From positions 1-43,621 of the forward strand of contig JAPKMS010000320.1 in NCBI GenBank assembly GCA_026645775.1: a stretch of 43,621 nt of DNA. The letters run 5' to 3'. The stretch's first letter is position 1; each line of letters starts with the position of its first letter. This document shows, in pieces, positions 8,592 through 16,860 of the stretch. The stretch is from Anaerolineae bacterium. GTDB lineage: Bacteria > Chloroflexota > Anaerolineae > CG2-30-64-16. The notes under the pieces were generated by a model. It was not told the DNA's origin and made no database searches. It saw only the letters and a program-made list of their open reading frames with translations. The translations under genes and the position numbers were made by a program.

Positions 8592-9374
8592 ATGCCAAAA
8601 ATTGCCATCACCGGGAAAGGCGGCGTTGGAAAAACTACGCTGACCGCTTTGCTCTCCTATGTTTATGCGCAACGCGGACAGGATGTTATCGCGATCGATG
8701 CCGATCCGGCCGGTAATCTGGGCCTGGCTTTCGGCCTAACCGCCGCGTTGGATGCGGAGCTCAAGCCCATCGCCGAGATGGAAGATATGATTTACGAACG
8801 CACCGGTGCGCAACCGGGGACTATCGGCGGCTGGTTCAAGCTGAACCCCAAAGTAGATGACATCCCGGAGAAGCTCAGCATCAGCCATCGCGGGGTGCGT
8901 TTGCTGCGATTGGGCACGGTGCGGGGCGGTGGCACAGGCTGCCTGTGCCCCGAAAACGCCTTGTTGAAGGCGTTGGTGACCCATCTGCTTTTGCGCAAGG
9001 ACCAGACTCTGATCCTGGACATGGAAGCCGGGGTGGAGCATATGGGGCGCGGCACGGCCGGGTCGGTGGACGCGTTCATCATCGTAGTGGAACCGGGTCT
9101 GCGCAGCCTGGGCACCGCCGAGCAGATTCGCGGCCTGGCTGCCGAGATCGGGGTGAAACGGATCTACTTGGTAGCAAACAAGACGCGCGGCCTGCAGGAT
9201 GAGGCGTTTATCCGCGATCACACCAACGGGTTGCCGGTGCTGGGCAGCCTCCCCTACACGGCCGCGGCTGTAGCGGCTGATCAGGGCGGGCTGGCGGTTT
9301 TTGATCAGGCGCCTGAATTGCTTGCCGCCGCAGAACGCATCGCGGATGCATTGGCCGCGCTGCCGCATGACTGA
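8592..9374 (+). CDS. CooC-like nickel-insertion P-loop ATPase
   Basis: MinD/ParA-type ATPase of 260 residues resembling CooC, which loads nickel into carbon monoxide dehydrogenase. It has the deviant Walker A TGKGGVGKTTL near residue 7, IDADPAGNLGLAFG as switch I, the GTGCLCPENAL segment containing the C-x-C pair that binds metal in CooC dimers, and LILDMEAGVEHMGRG as Walker B. No CO dehydrogenase gene is in the window, so its client is elsewhere or different. It has its own promoter but follows the B12-binding and dehydrogenase genes closely. The next gene begins 35 bases on. Confidence 0.85.
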   Translation: MPKIAITGKGGVGKTTLTALLSYVYAQRGQDVIAIDADPAGNLGLAFGLTAALDAELKPIAEMEDMIYERTGAQPGTIGGWFKLNPKVDDIPEKLSISHRGVRLLRLGTVRGGGTGCLCPENALLKALVTHLLLRKDQTLILDMEAGVEHMGRGTAGSVDAFIIVVEPGLRSLGTAEQIRGLAAEIGVKRIYLVANKTRGLQDEAFIRDHTNGLPVLGSLPYTAAAVAADQGGLAVFDQAPELLAAAERIADALAALPHD

Positions 9375-9409
9375 CACAAGCCTTCGTCCCTGATTCCGGA
9401 GGAAGATGC

Positions 9410-10180
9410 ATGGTTTTGGCCTCACTGTTACCGAACCCGTGGCTGCAGGACTTGGCGGCTACGGTGATCAGCTTCGCGGTCGCGTTGGCGTTTCTGAAAC
9501 TGAATGATTTCGTGGCCGTCCGTGGGTGGCTGCCCGAGTACGTGACCCGTAAGTTGGTGCACATCGGCACGGGGCCGCTGTTCCTGCTTTGCTGGCCGTT
9601 TTTCAGCACCACCGGGCATGCCCGGTGGTTTGCGGCCCTGGTGCCGGCCGGCCTGACCGCCGTATTTGGCCTGATCGGCGTCGGCTTGGTGAAGAAGGAT
9701 GATTTCGTGGCGGCCATGTCGCGCACCGGTGACCCGCGCGAGCTGTTGCGCGGGCCGCTGATGTATGGCGTTGTCTTCGTGTTGGTGACGCTGGTTTTTT
9801 GGACCCAGTCACCGGTGGGCGTGATCATGCTGATGCTATTGTGCGGCGGTGATGGGCTGGCTGACGTGATCGGACGCCGCTTCGGGCGGGCAAAACTGCC
9901 GGGACAGGCCGCCAAGAGCTGGGCGGGCAGCCTGGGGTTCCTCTTTGGGGGTGCTGCGCTCACTCTGACGTATCTGGCGCTGTTCAACGCCTTTGGGTTC
10001 ACCCAACTCGATTTGCGAGCAGCTTGGGCGCCGGTGCTGGCGATCACCGTGCTGGCTGCCGTGGTCGAGGCCTACACCCCCGCCGACTTTGATAATCTCA
10101 CCGTGCCCGGGGTCGCCCTGGTGGGGATGTGGTTGATGATTACTGTGCTTAATTGGTGGCAAGCGCCGTTCTGGGCTTAG
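9410..10180 (+). CDS. Phytol/dolichol kinase-like membrane protein (VTE5/SEC59/CdsA-type)
   Basis: Polytopic membrane protein of 256 residues with about seven hydrophobic segments. Motifs of the phytol/dolichol kinase family are visible: RKLVHIGTGPLF near residue 46, and CGGDGLADVIGRRFG followed by KSWAGSLGFLFGG near residues 144-183. Family members transfer phosphate from CTP to polyprenol-type alcohols or activate phosphatidate. GGAGG lies 7 bases before the ATG. It follows the CooC-like gene by 35 bases. Which lipid alcohol is used cannot be told; a phytol-salvage or glycan-carrier role is possible. Confidence 0.78.
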   Translation: MVLASLLPNPWLQDLAATVISFAVALAFLKLNDFVAVRGWLPEYVTRKLVHIGTGPLFLLCWPFFSTTGHARWFAALVPAGLTAVFGLIGVGLVKKDDFVAAMSRTGDPRELLRGPLMYGVVFVLVTLVFWTQSPVGVIMLMLLCGGDGLADVIGRRFGRAKLPGQAAKSWAGSLGFLFGGAALTLTYLALFNAFGFTQLDLRAAWAPVLAITVLAAVVEAYTPADFDNLTVPGVALVGMWLMITVLNWWQAPFWA

Positions 10181-10191
10181 TACCGTGTTAA

Positions 10192-10232
10192 GTTAGATTT
10201 TACGTGCCAGGCACGTCGGTGCAAAATCTAAC
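10192..10232. repeat. Nested inverted repeat upstream of the CarH-like regulator
   Basis: Perfect 10-bp arms GTTAGATTTT (10192-10201) and AAAATCTAAC (10223-10232) enclose a second perfect hairpin, CGTGCC-A-GGCACG (10203-10215). It lies 53 bases before the merR-type gene. It could be an operator, an RNA hairpin or a small dispersed repeat; no T-run follows, so it is not a standard terminator. Confidence 0.6.
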
Positions 10233-10284
10233 CTGACGAGGCACTTAGCCGACAGCGCCATCTGCGCGAGGTGCGAAGTTATCT

Positions 10285-11259
10285 ATGGCTGACGAAGGGC
10301 AATTCAAGAATTATAACAACGTGCCGGTCTATACGATCAAGACGGTCGTGCAGGAAACCGGTATCCCGCCAGCAACTTTGCGCGCTTGGGAGCGGCGTTA
10401 CGGCGTTCTCACCCCGGGGCGGAGCGATGGGGGGTATCGGCTCTTCTCGGAGCGCGATATTGCGGTGCTCCGCTGGCTCAAACACCAGGTCGATTCCGGC
10501 GTATCCATCAGCCGCGCGGCCGCACTGCTGGAACTTCGCGATCAGGCCGGAGAAACCGTGCAGGTCGCCCCGGCAACCTCGGCCGATGCGTCAAAGACCA
10601 GCGCTTTGTCGCCGGGCGGCGTCCACAGCCCGGCAGCCATCGCTGAAGCGTTGCTGGAAGTCTTGTTGGCCTTTCGTGAGCCACAGGCCGAAGTGATCCT
10701 GGGTGAGGCGTTCGCGCTCTATCCGGTGGAAGTCGTAGTGGAAGAGATTGTGGCGCGGCTCCTCACCGAAGTGGGCGAACGTTGGCACCGCGGTGAGGTG
10801 ACTGTCGTGCAGGAACATTTCATCACGGATTTCTTGCGACGTCGACTGATGGTGCTATTTCATACTGCTAATCAGCCGGCAGCGGGGCCGTTGGCGATCA
10901 CCGCCGCGGCGCCCTCGGAGTGGCATGACCTGGGCATTTTGATAGTGTCATTGGCCCTGCGCCGGGAAGGGTGGCGCGTGATTCCCCTGGGCCAAAATGT
11001 CCCGGTCGAGTCGCTGTTAGCCGAGGTGCGCAAGCTCCGCCCCAGCCTGGTATGCCTGTCGGCCACGACCGGCGAGAGCATCGGGGCGCTGCGCCAGGTG
11101 TATGACGCCGTGCGCGAGATGTCGGAGCCGCGGCCCCAATTGGTGTTTGGCGGGCGAGTGTTCAACCTGCATCCAGAGCTGCGCTCTGCGTTTCCCGGCG
11201 CTTATCTGGGCGCGTCCGCGCGGGAGTTCGTGGCGCATATCGCACAGCGGAAATATTAA
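10285..11259 (+). CDS. MerR-family, B12-dependent (CarH/LitR-like) regulator
   Basis: Transcription factor of 324 residues. Residues 10-75 form a MerR winged helix (IPPATLRAWERRYGVL, GGYRLFSERDIAVLRWL). Residues 115-200 form the helical cap with W-x9-EH (W followed nine residues later by EH in HRGEVTVVQEH), the motif that places adenosylcobalamin in CarH photoreceptors. The C-terminal Rossmann domain has EWHDLG, fitting E/D-x-H-x-x-G with the His that ligates cobalt, and VFGGRVF as the GG loop. CarH tetramers bind DNA in the dark with AdoCbl and release it in light. Targets here are unknown; the palindrome at 10192 is a candidate site. Confidence 0.85.
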   Translation: MADEGQFKNYNNVPVYTIKTVVQETGIPPATLRAWERRYGVLTPGRSDGGYRLFSERDIAVLRWLKHQVDSGVSISRAAALLELRDQAGETVQVAPATSADASKTSALSPGGVHSPAAIAEALLEVLLAFREPQAEVILGEAFALYPVEVVVEEIVARLLTEVGERWHRGEVTVVQEHFITDFLRRRLMVLFHTANQPAAGPLAITAAAPSEWHDLGILIVSLALRREGWRVIPLGQNVPVESLLAEVRKLRPSLVCLSATTGESIGALRQVYDAVREMSEPRPQLVFGGRVFNLHPELRSAFPGAYLGASAREFVAHIAQRKY

Positions 11260-11285
11260 AGTTTTGTTAAAGGTGCGAAAAGGCC

Positions 11286-11314
11286 TTGACGAGACGCAGA
11301 TTTTATTATATAAT
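11286..11314 (+). promoter_or_regulatory. Strong sigma70-type promoter for the Crp/Fnr gene
   Basis: TTGACG (11286-11291), 17-base spacer, perfect TATAAT (11309-11314). The leader is about 60 bases and AT-rich compared with its surroundings. Confidence 0.82.
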
Positions 11315-11378
11315 GATGATAGAAATAGAGATTACATACGTAAGAATGTAGTTGTGAATGCAGAGGGGAGAGGATATC

Positions 11379-12044
11379 ATGGTGTATCGAGGCAGGCAGC
11401 GATCGCTGCCGGAAATACTTATCGAGCTTCGGGAGGATGATCCCGAGTTTAAGCAATCCATTACGGCTCAATCGATTCGCGCGGGGCAGACCGTTGCTGA
11501 ACCTGAAGTGCTCGCCCGCAATCTATTTACCCTGATGAAGGGACGGGTGCAACTGATTCGCGAAGGCCCGAACGGCCGCCGGCTGGCCATCGCCGCCTTG
11601 GGCCCGGGTTCCATGTTCGGCGAGGGCGCACTCCTGGGTGCGAGCGCGCCGGGCGTCAAAGCAGTGGCGCTGACAGACTGCGTTTTATGGATGGTCCCAC
11701 AGCCGCAGGCGCAGACGCTGGCTTTGCGTTATCCGGTTTTGAGTTGGGGTCTGTTGCAAACCGTGGGCCAGCGCCTGGCTCAGGTCGAGAATCGTATGGA
11801 AGAGGTCGCCTACAAGCGACTTCCCGAGCGCCTGGCCGGGTTGTTGCTGGAGCTGGCGAACGGTGGGCGTGCCATTCGGGGCACCAGCCACCAGGCCCTT
11901 GCGGACATGTTGGGGACGTATCGCGAGACGATCAGTGCGATCTTGCGCGGTTTCAAAGATGATGGGTTAGTGGAGTTGGGGTACCGCAAGATTGAACTGC
12001 GCGACGTATCTGGTTTACGGATGGCCGCCGGCGCCGGCGACTAG
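11379..12044 (+). CDS. Crp/Fnr-family transcriptional regulator
   Basis: Regulator of 221 residues: a cyclic-nucleotide-binding-type beta barrel (residues 30-115, with NLFTLMKGRVQLIREGPNGRR and LGPGSMFGEGALLG), a long dimerisation helix, and a Crp-type winged helix (residues 160-205, HQALADMLGTYRETISAILRGF). No N-terminal Cys cluster for an Fnr iron-sulfur site is seen, and the residues that bind cAMP in Crp are not clearly kept, so the ligand is unknown. ATG at 11379 is preferred over the upstream in-frame ATG at 11358 because GAGAGGAT lies just before it. A rho-independent terminator follows. Confidence 0.88.
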   Translation: MVYRGRQRSLPEILIELREDDPEFKQSITAQSIRAGQTVAEPEVLARNLFTLMKGRVQLIREGPNGRRLAIAALGPGSMFGEGALLGASAPGVKAVALTDCVLWMVPQPQAQTLALRYPVLSWGLLQTVGQRLAQVENRMEEVAYKRLPERLAGLLLELANGGRAIRGTSHQALADMLGTYRETISAILRGFKDDGLVELGYRKIELRDVSGLRMAAGAGD

Positions 12045-12071
12045 GCTCAGCGGGGGATTTCAGGGCGATGC

Positions 12072-12110
12072 GGGGGGCAGCGGGCTTAAGCTGCTCCCCC
12101 TTCGTTTTTT
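12072..12110 (+). terminator. Rho-independent terminator after the Crp/Fnr gene
   Basis: GGGGGCAGC pairs with GCTGCTCCCCC (one bulge) around a GGCTTAA-type loop, followed by TTCGTTTTTT. It lies 28 bases after the stop. Confidence 0.8.
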
Positions 12111-12241
12111 GGGACTGGTAACTTCGGCTTAAACGGTGTATGATGGGAGCGCTCGGAAGTGATGAGGCCGGAGTGCTGATTCCTACAGCGTTCCGGATCA
12201 ACGGACAAGCGTGATCGACGACGCGCATGAGGAGGCGCCCT

Positions 12242-12931
12242 ATGGACGAGGCCATCAACGTGATCGAGCTTCCGCTTTTTCCGCTTAACACGGTGCTGTT
12301 CCCGGGTCAGCTCCTGCCGCTGCATATTTTCGAGGATCGCTATCGGTTGATGATCCGGCGGTGCCTGGCCGAGGATTTGCCCTTTGGGGTGGTGCTGATT
12401 AAGCAGGGCGAAGAGGTAGGCGGGGCGGCTGAACCGCATGCGGTGGGCACCCAGGCACGGATTGTGGAGAGCACGCATCTGCCCGATGGTGCGATGGACA
12501 TCGTGGCAGTTGGCATGGAGCGCTTTCGCATCCGCCGCCTGTTTCATGACCAACCTTACCTGTGCGGCGAGGTCGAGACGCTACCGATGGCCCAGCCACT
12601 CGATCCTGTGGCGGCGGCTCGCCTGGCGGAACAGGTGCGGGACCGGGTGGCGCGCTATATTAAGTTGCTCGCCGAGGCCGCGGGTTTGCAGATCCAAATC
12701 GAACAGATGCCTGACACCCCCCAACAGATCGGTTTCTTAGCCGCGGTCACCATGCAAATTGATAATCGGGAAAAACAGATGCTGTTGGGTGAATCGGCCG
12801 TCGTCACGGTTTTGTCGAGCGAGAAAGCGCTGCTCAATCGCGAGAACGCGTTATTGAACTGGATGATCGCAAGCAAAGCCTGGCCTGAGGGTGTTCAGTT
12901 CGGTACGAGCGGCACGCTACTGCCGAACTAG
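12242..12931 (+). CDS. Lon N-terminal (LON substrate-binding) domain protein
   Basis: Protein of 229 residues made almost wholly of a Lon-N domain: IELPLFPLNTVLFPGQLLPLHIFEDRYR is the typical start, followed by GVVLIKQGEEVGG and the VGTQARIVE region. There is no AAA+ or protease domain, so this is a standalone substrate-recognition protein of the kind often annotated as LON peptidase substrate-binding domain protein; its role is unknown. AGGAGG lies 7 bases before ATG 12242, which is chosen over an in-frame ATG 15 bases upstream. Confidence 0.88.
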   Translation: MDEAINVIELPLFPLNTVLFPGQLLPLHIFEDRYRLMIRRCLAEDLPFGVVLIKQGEEVGGAAEPHAVGTQARIVESTHLPDGAMDIVAVGMERFRIRRLFHDQPYLCGEVETLPMAQPLDPVAAARLAEQVRDRVARYIKLLAEAAGLQIQIEQMPDTPQQIGFLAAVTMQIDNREKQMLLGESAVVTVLSSEKALLNRENALLNWMIASKAWPEGVQFGTSGTLLPN

Positions 12932-12952
12932 ACAGGAAAATGGGCGATAAAT

Positions 12953-12981
12953 TTGACACGGCGCCCAGGACATGGTAATAT
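12953..12981 (+). promoter_or_regulatory. Promoter of the cold-shock gene
   Basis: Perfect TTGACA (12953-12958), 17-base spacer, TAATAT (12976-12981). Transcription from about 12988 gives a leader of about 150 bases before the cold-shock ORF. Confidence 0.78.
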
Positions 12982-13034
12982 GGCCCCTGTCGTGAGGGTC
13001 ACGATGGGTTGTTAGGGAGTACGACAGTCACCCG

Positions 13035-13069
13035 CCACCGGTGCTGAACGTTCGGCCTGGTGGTTTTTT
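13035..13069 (+). terminator. Terminator-like hairpin inside the cold-shock leader
   Basis: CCACC (13035-13039) pairs with GGTGG (13059-13063), with an inner GCTG/CGGC stem, and six T follow directly (13064-13069). It sits between the promoter and the ORF, so it could attenuate transcription or end a short leader RNA. Confidence 0.6.
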
Positions 13070-13139
13070 ATTCCCTGCAACAACCGATCGGTGGCGAAGG
13101 TTCACGACCATCAGTATCGCTCCAAGGAGGCACTTTCTA

Positions 13140-13346
13140 ATGGAGAGCACGGGCGTCGTTAAGTGGTTCAGCCGAAGCAAGGGCTATGGCTTCATTTCTC
13201 CCGACGGTGGGGATAAGGACGTTTTTGTCCATTACTCCAACATCGCTGGCGAAGGCTTTCGTAACCTGGAAGCAGGTGATCGGGTTAGCTTCACGATCGA
13301 GGACACCCCTAAGGGTCCGCAGGCCGTCAAGGTGAGCCCCATCTGA
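13140..13346 (+). CDS. Cold-shock protein (CspA family)
   Basis: Single cold-shock domain of 68 residues that binds single-stranded RNA/DNA and melts RNA structure. RNP1 KGYGFISPD and RNP2-like DVFVHYS are both present, after the standard start [17 protein letters not shown] lies 9 bases before ATG 13140. It is monocistronic: its own promoter at 12953, a long structured leader with an internal terminator-like hairpin, and a strong terminator at 13373. Long leaders are usual for cold-inducible csp genes. Confidence 0.95.
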   Translation: MESTGVVKWFSRSKGYGFISPDGGDKDVFVHYSNIAGEGFRNLEAGDRVSFTIEDTPKGPQAVKVSPI

Positions 13347-13372
13347 TTCGGGCTCGCAATTCAGCCAACTTA

Positions 13373-13401
13373 GCCCCCGGCCAACGGCCGGGGGCTTGCT
13401 T
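13373..13401 (+). terminator. Rho-independent terminator after the cold-shock gene
   Basis: GCCCCCGGCC pairs with GGCCGGGGGC around AAC, followed by TTGCTTT. Confidence 0.85.
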
Positions 13402-13433
13402 TAACAAGATCGATCCCGGACAGCGCAAATCAC

Positions 13434-13462
13434 TTGCCAAGGCCCTCGTTTGCGTGTAGAAT
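13434..13462 (+). promoter_or_regulatory. Promoter of the GNAT-like gene
   Basis: TTGCCA (13434-13439), 17-base spacer, TAGAAT (13457-13462). The predicted transcription start (about 13469) falls two bases before an in-frame ATG at 13471. Confidence 0.65.
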
Positions 13463-13470
13463 GCGGCCAA

Positions 13471-14556
13471 ATGCCGGGCCGCATGGTGTGGTCAGATGCA
13501 GATAGGAGACTTTGGAAAACCGTGATTCGCCCGTTCGGCCTGAATGATATCTGGGTGGTGCGGCGGTTGCAGCTCAGCGGCATTCCGCTAGCCATCGAAC
13601 ATACCCTCACGCATCCGCATAAACCACTCTGGACGGCGCTCAGCGCCCCCTGGCCTTGGGCGGGAGCGGGGGTGGCCACCTATGTGCTCGATGAGCGGGT
13701 GAATGGGCAGCGCCTGGCGGGTTTCGTGCAGTTGATGAAACGCGCATCCCGACCAGAGGCGGATTTGCTCCACCTGGCGCCGGCGCCGTTGCATCCCGAT
13801 GCGCGCGATGCCGCTACACAGGACATCTGGAATCGGCTGCTCTCTTATTGCAGCCTGGCCGCTGCCGGTCACGGGCTGCAGCGCATTTTTGCCAGCACCC
13901 CGGACGATTGCCCGGAGCAAACCTCTTTGAAGAGCGCCGGGTATAGTCTCTACGCCCGTGAAACGATCTATCGTTTGGCGCTGCCGCCTGCGGCGGGCGG
14001 CCCGGTGGCGGGCTTTCGGCCGCAACTCCCGCAGGACGGGTGGCCTTTACAGCGTTTGTATATGCGCAACACCCCGCGGTTGGTGCAACAGGCTGAAGGC
14101 GCAGTCACGGGGAACGCGGGCACGCCGACCCTGTCATGGTGGGAACCGGAGAGCTGGCAAGGGATCGTCTGGGAGCCGGCCGGTGAGGTGCGCGGCGCGA
14201 TCCAGGTTCATGCCGGGCGCACCGGGCATTGGCTGCGAATCTGGGGCGCCAGTTCGATTTCGGCCCGAGAGGTGCGCAGCTTGGTGGAACAAGGGCTGCG
14301 GTTGTTGAGCGGCGAACGTTTGCAGCGCTTGCCGGTTTACACGGCCGTGCGAGACTACGAGAGCGGTTTGAGCAGTGTCTTGACGGGGTTCGGGTTTGCG
14401 CCATACGCCGATCGGGTGCGTTTCGTCAAGCATACGGTCGCACCCGTACGGGAGATGGCTCCGGCAACACTGGCGACGTTGGAGGTGCGGCAGGAAGCTC
14501 CTGCGCACAGTCGGTCGATCAGTCATGTATGGGGTCAGGATTTCAGTCAGAGGTAG
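13471..14556 (+). CDS. GNAT-type N-acetyltransferase-like protein
   Basis: Protein of about 345-361 residues with weak resemblance to GNAT acetyltransferases: it opens with VIRPFGLNDIWVVRRL, and has a central segment (SYCSLAAAGHGLQRIFAST, SLKSAGYSLYARETIYRL) that fits the acetyl-CoA-binding half; a second similar half (SLVEQGLRL, GFGFAPYADRVRFVKH) suggests a double-GNAT fold. The start is uncertain: ATG 13471 would be nearly leaderless from the promoter at 13434, while GTG 13522 is where the GNAT-like sequence begins. The open frame continues further upstream but would overlap the promoter. The substrate is unknown. Confidence 0.6.
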   Translation: MPGRMVWSDADRRLWKTVIRPFGLNDIWVVRRLQLSGIPLAIEHTLTHPHKPLWTALSAPWPWAGAGVATYVLDERVNGQRLAGFVQLMKRASRPEADLLHLAPAPLHPDARDAATQDIWNRLLSYCSLAAAGHGLQRIFASTPDDCPEQTSLKSAGYSLYARETIYRLALPPAAGGPVAGFRPQLPQDGWPLQRLYMRNTPRLVQQAEGAVTGNAGTPTLSWWEPESWQGIVWEPAGEVRGAIQVHAGRTGHWLRIWGASSISAREVRSLVEQGLRLLSGERLQRLPVYTAVRDYESGLSSVLTGFGFAPYADRVRFVKHTVAPVREMAPATLATLEVRQEAPAHSRSISHVWGQDFSQR

Positions 14557-14568
14557 CACGAAACAGGT

Positions 14569-16167
14569 ATGCAGCAACGAAAAATTACGGATGACCTGGA
14601 AGCTCTGTTGTTGGTATTGCCCCCAACGATCGAGCAGGCGCTGCGAATCGCCAACCAGGGCGACAATTTGCTTGAGGTTATCATGGACCTGGGTCGACGC
14701 CCCGAAGCGCGCTTCGTGGCTCACGAACTCGTGCTCAGCGAGCAGGAGGTGACCCAGGACGATTTGAATTATGTTACTACCCGCATCGGCCTGTTCACCG
14801 GCGACAACCGGGCCGGCATCGAGCGGACATTGCACCGCATCTCCGGCATCCGTAACCGCCAGGGCCGCATTATCGGGTTAACTCTGCGCGTGGGCCGGGC
14901 GATCTACGGGGTGATCGACATCATCGAAGACATCATCAATTCGGATCACAGCATCTTGTTGCTGGGCCGACCGGGTGTAGGCAAGACGACCCTGTTGCGC
15001 GAGGCGGCGCGGGTTCTCGGCGAGAAGAAACGCGTCGTGGTGGTGGACACCTCCAACGAAATCGGCGGCGATGGCGATATCCCGCACCCGGCGATCGGTA
15101 AAGCGCGGCGGATGCAGGTGGCCGCGCCCGAACAGCAGCACGAGGTGATGATCGAGGCGGTGGAGAACCACATGCCGGAGGTCATCGTCATCGATGAGAT
15201 CGGCCGAGAGCAGGAGGCTGCGGCTGCCCGCACTATTGCTGAACGCGGCGTCCAACTGGTCGGCACGGCGCACGGCATCACGCTGGACAACCTGCTGATG
15301 AATCCGACCCTGTCGGATCTGGTTGGCGGCATCGAGAGCGTGACTTTGAGCGATGAGGAAGCACGGCGCCGCGGCACGCAGAAATCGGTCCTGGAACGCC
15401 GCGCCCCTCCCACGTTTGACGTGCTCATCGAGATCCAGGATCGCCAGCGCATGGCGGTGCATCACAACGTCGCGGCGTCCGTGGATGCTGTGCTGCGTGG
15501 CCGATCCCTGCGGCCGGAAATTCGCTACCGGGACGAGGCGGGCCAGGTGCGCATCGAAACTCCGCCCCCGCCGGCGGCTGAGCCGCGGGCCACCGCACCC
15601 GGAGGCGGGCGGCTGCCGTTCGAGAAGCAGCATGGCAATGGGCACTCGATCGAAACACCGGTAGAAGCCGCGTTCACTGCGCCGATTGCCGGGATCAGGC
15701 AGAACCTGCAGATGGTCCGCCTCTATCCGTACGGCGTGGGCCGCGGGCGATTGGTGCAGGCGGCCCAGAATATGGGTGTGCCGGTCACCATCGTTGAAGG
15801 GCTGGATCAAGCCACTGCGGTGGTCACGCTGAAGAATTACTATCGCAAGCATCCGCAACCCATCGCTGACGCCGAGCGCCGGCGGATTCCGGTGTATGTT
15901 CTGCGGGCCAACACCATCAACCAGATCGAAGCGTGCCTGGGCGACATCTTTGGCCTGCCGGTGGAGCTGGAAGACCCGGTGGAGCGGGCCATCAACGAGA
16001 CGCAGGAGGCGATCCGTCGGGTGTTATCCGGTTCTTCCTCTGAGGAGCTGCGGCCTGCCGGCGCAGAGGTTCGGCGTATGCAGCACGAGATGGCCCGCGC
16101 GGCCAACCTGATCTCGCACAGCTACGGCAACGAACCGCGGCGGCGCGTGCGCATTTTGTCCAACTGA
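14569..16167 (+). CDS. AAA ATPase with C-terminal R3H domain (Ycf45/SpoIIIAA-like)
   Basis: Protein of 532 residues. The ATPase core (about residues 120-300) has Walker [19 protein letters not shown], Walker [11 protein letters not shown], and [17 protein letters not shown] as sensor region. A proline-rich linker (residues 325-360) follows, then a domain of unknown type (residues 380-470), and an R3H domain with [19 protein letters not shown], where Arg and His are three residues apart, for single-stranded nucleic acid binding. The family occurs in cyanobacteria, plastids (ycf45), Firmicutes and Chloroflexota; its job is not settled. It is directly followed by tmk and a c-di-AMP receptor gene. 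Confidence 0.87.
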   Translation: MQQRKITDDLEALLLVLPPTIEQALRIANQGDNLLEVIMDLGRRPEARFVAHELVLSEQEVTQDDLNYVTTRIGLFTGDNRAGIERTLHRISGIRNRQGRIIGLTLRVGRAIYGVIDIIEDIINSDHSILLLGRPGVGKTTLLREAARVLGEKKRVVVVDTSNEIGGDGDIPHPAIGKARRMQVAAPEQQHEVMIEAVENHMPEVIVIDEIGREQEAAAARTIAERGVQLVGTAHGITLDNLLMNPTLSDLVGGIESVTLSDEEARRRGTQKSVLERRAPPTFDVLIEIQDRQRMAVHHNVAASVDAVLRGRSLRPEIRYRDEAGQVRIETPPPPAAEPRATAPGGGRLPFEKQHGNGHSIETPVEAAFTAPIAGIRQNLQMVRLYPYGVGRGRLVQAAQNMGVPVTIVEGLDQATAVVTLKNYYRKHPQPIADAERRRIPVYVLRANTINQIEACLGDIFGLPVELEDPVERAINETQEAIRRVLSGSSSEELRPAGAEVRRMQHEMARAANLISHSYGNEPRRRVRILSN

Positions 16168-16185
16168 TGCGTGCGGGAGGCCGGG

Positions 16186-16818
16186 GTGTTTGTCACTTTT
16201 GAAGGTCCGGAGGGCAGCGGTAAAACCACGCAGATTCGTCTGCTGGCGAGCTGGCTGACCGAGCGCCGCCATGATGTGTTGATGACGCGGGAGCCGGGCG
16301 GCACGCGGATCGGGGAGGGCATCCGCAGCATTTTGCTGATGCCTGAGCATACCGAGATGCACGCGGAGACCGAAATCTTGCTCTTCTCGGCAGCCCGGGC
16401 GCAGATCGTGCGCCAAGTCATCTTGCCCCATCTGGCAGGGGGTGGCGTGGTGCTCTGTGATCGCTTTGCCGATTCGACATTGGCCTACCAAGGTTACGGG
16501 CGTCAGTTGCACCTTGACACACTGCGCATGATCACTGCCTTTGCCACTGGTGGCTTGACGCCTGACCTGACCATCTGTCTCGATCTGCCGGTGCTGGAAG
16601 GACTCCGGCGCAAGCAGAGCGGGGATGCGGCCGAATGGAATCGGATGGAGCGCGAGCGTTTGGAGTTTCAGGAGCGCGTGCGCGGCGGTTTTCTGGCATT
16701 GGCCGCGGCCGAGCCGGCGCGTTGGCTGGTGTTGGATGCGCTGCAGCCGGTGGAGACGCTCGCGACGGAGATTCGCGCACGCGTGCGGAGCAAGCTAAGC
16801 CTGGCAAGTAACGAGTAA
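16186..16818 (+). CDS. tmk: Thymidylate kinase
   Basis: Phosphorylates dTMP to dTDP in DNA precursor synthesis. The 210-residue product has the P-loop FEGPEGSGKTTQIRLLASWL, the TREPGGTRIGEGIR motif that holds the catalytic Arg, CDRFADSTLAYQGYGR with the D-R-[FY] motif, and a short LID region (RRKQSGDAAEWNRMERE). GTG at 16186 is chosen as start because GGAGG lies 5 bases before it and the family begins at F-V-x-F-E-G; another GTG at 16171 is possible and would add five residues. It follows the AAA-R3H gene by a few bases and precedes a c-di-AMP receptor gene, an order familiar from tmk-yaaQ clusters. Confidence 0.94.
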   Translation: MFVTFEGPEGSGKTTQIRLLASWLTERRHDVLMTREPGGTRIGEGIRSILLMPEHTEMHAETEILLFSAARAQIVRQVILPHLAGGGVVLCDRFADSTLAYQGYGRQLHLDTLRMITAFATGGLTPDLTICLDLPVLEGLRRKQSGDAAEWNRMERERLEFQERVRGGFLALAAAEPARWLVLDALQPVETLATEIRARVRSKLSLASNE

Positions 16819-16860
16819 ATTCGGATTACTCATGGCTTGATACCTTCAGAGGAGCATCCA

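Noticed and set aside
12116-12144. Promoter of the Lon-N gene (TATGAT at 12139-12144)
   Set aside because: No acceptable -35 box lies at 16-18 bases upstream, and the extended -10 is not in the right place; too weak to list.
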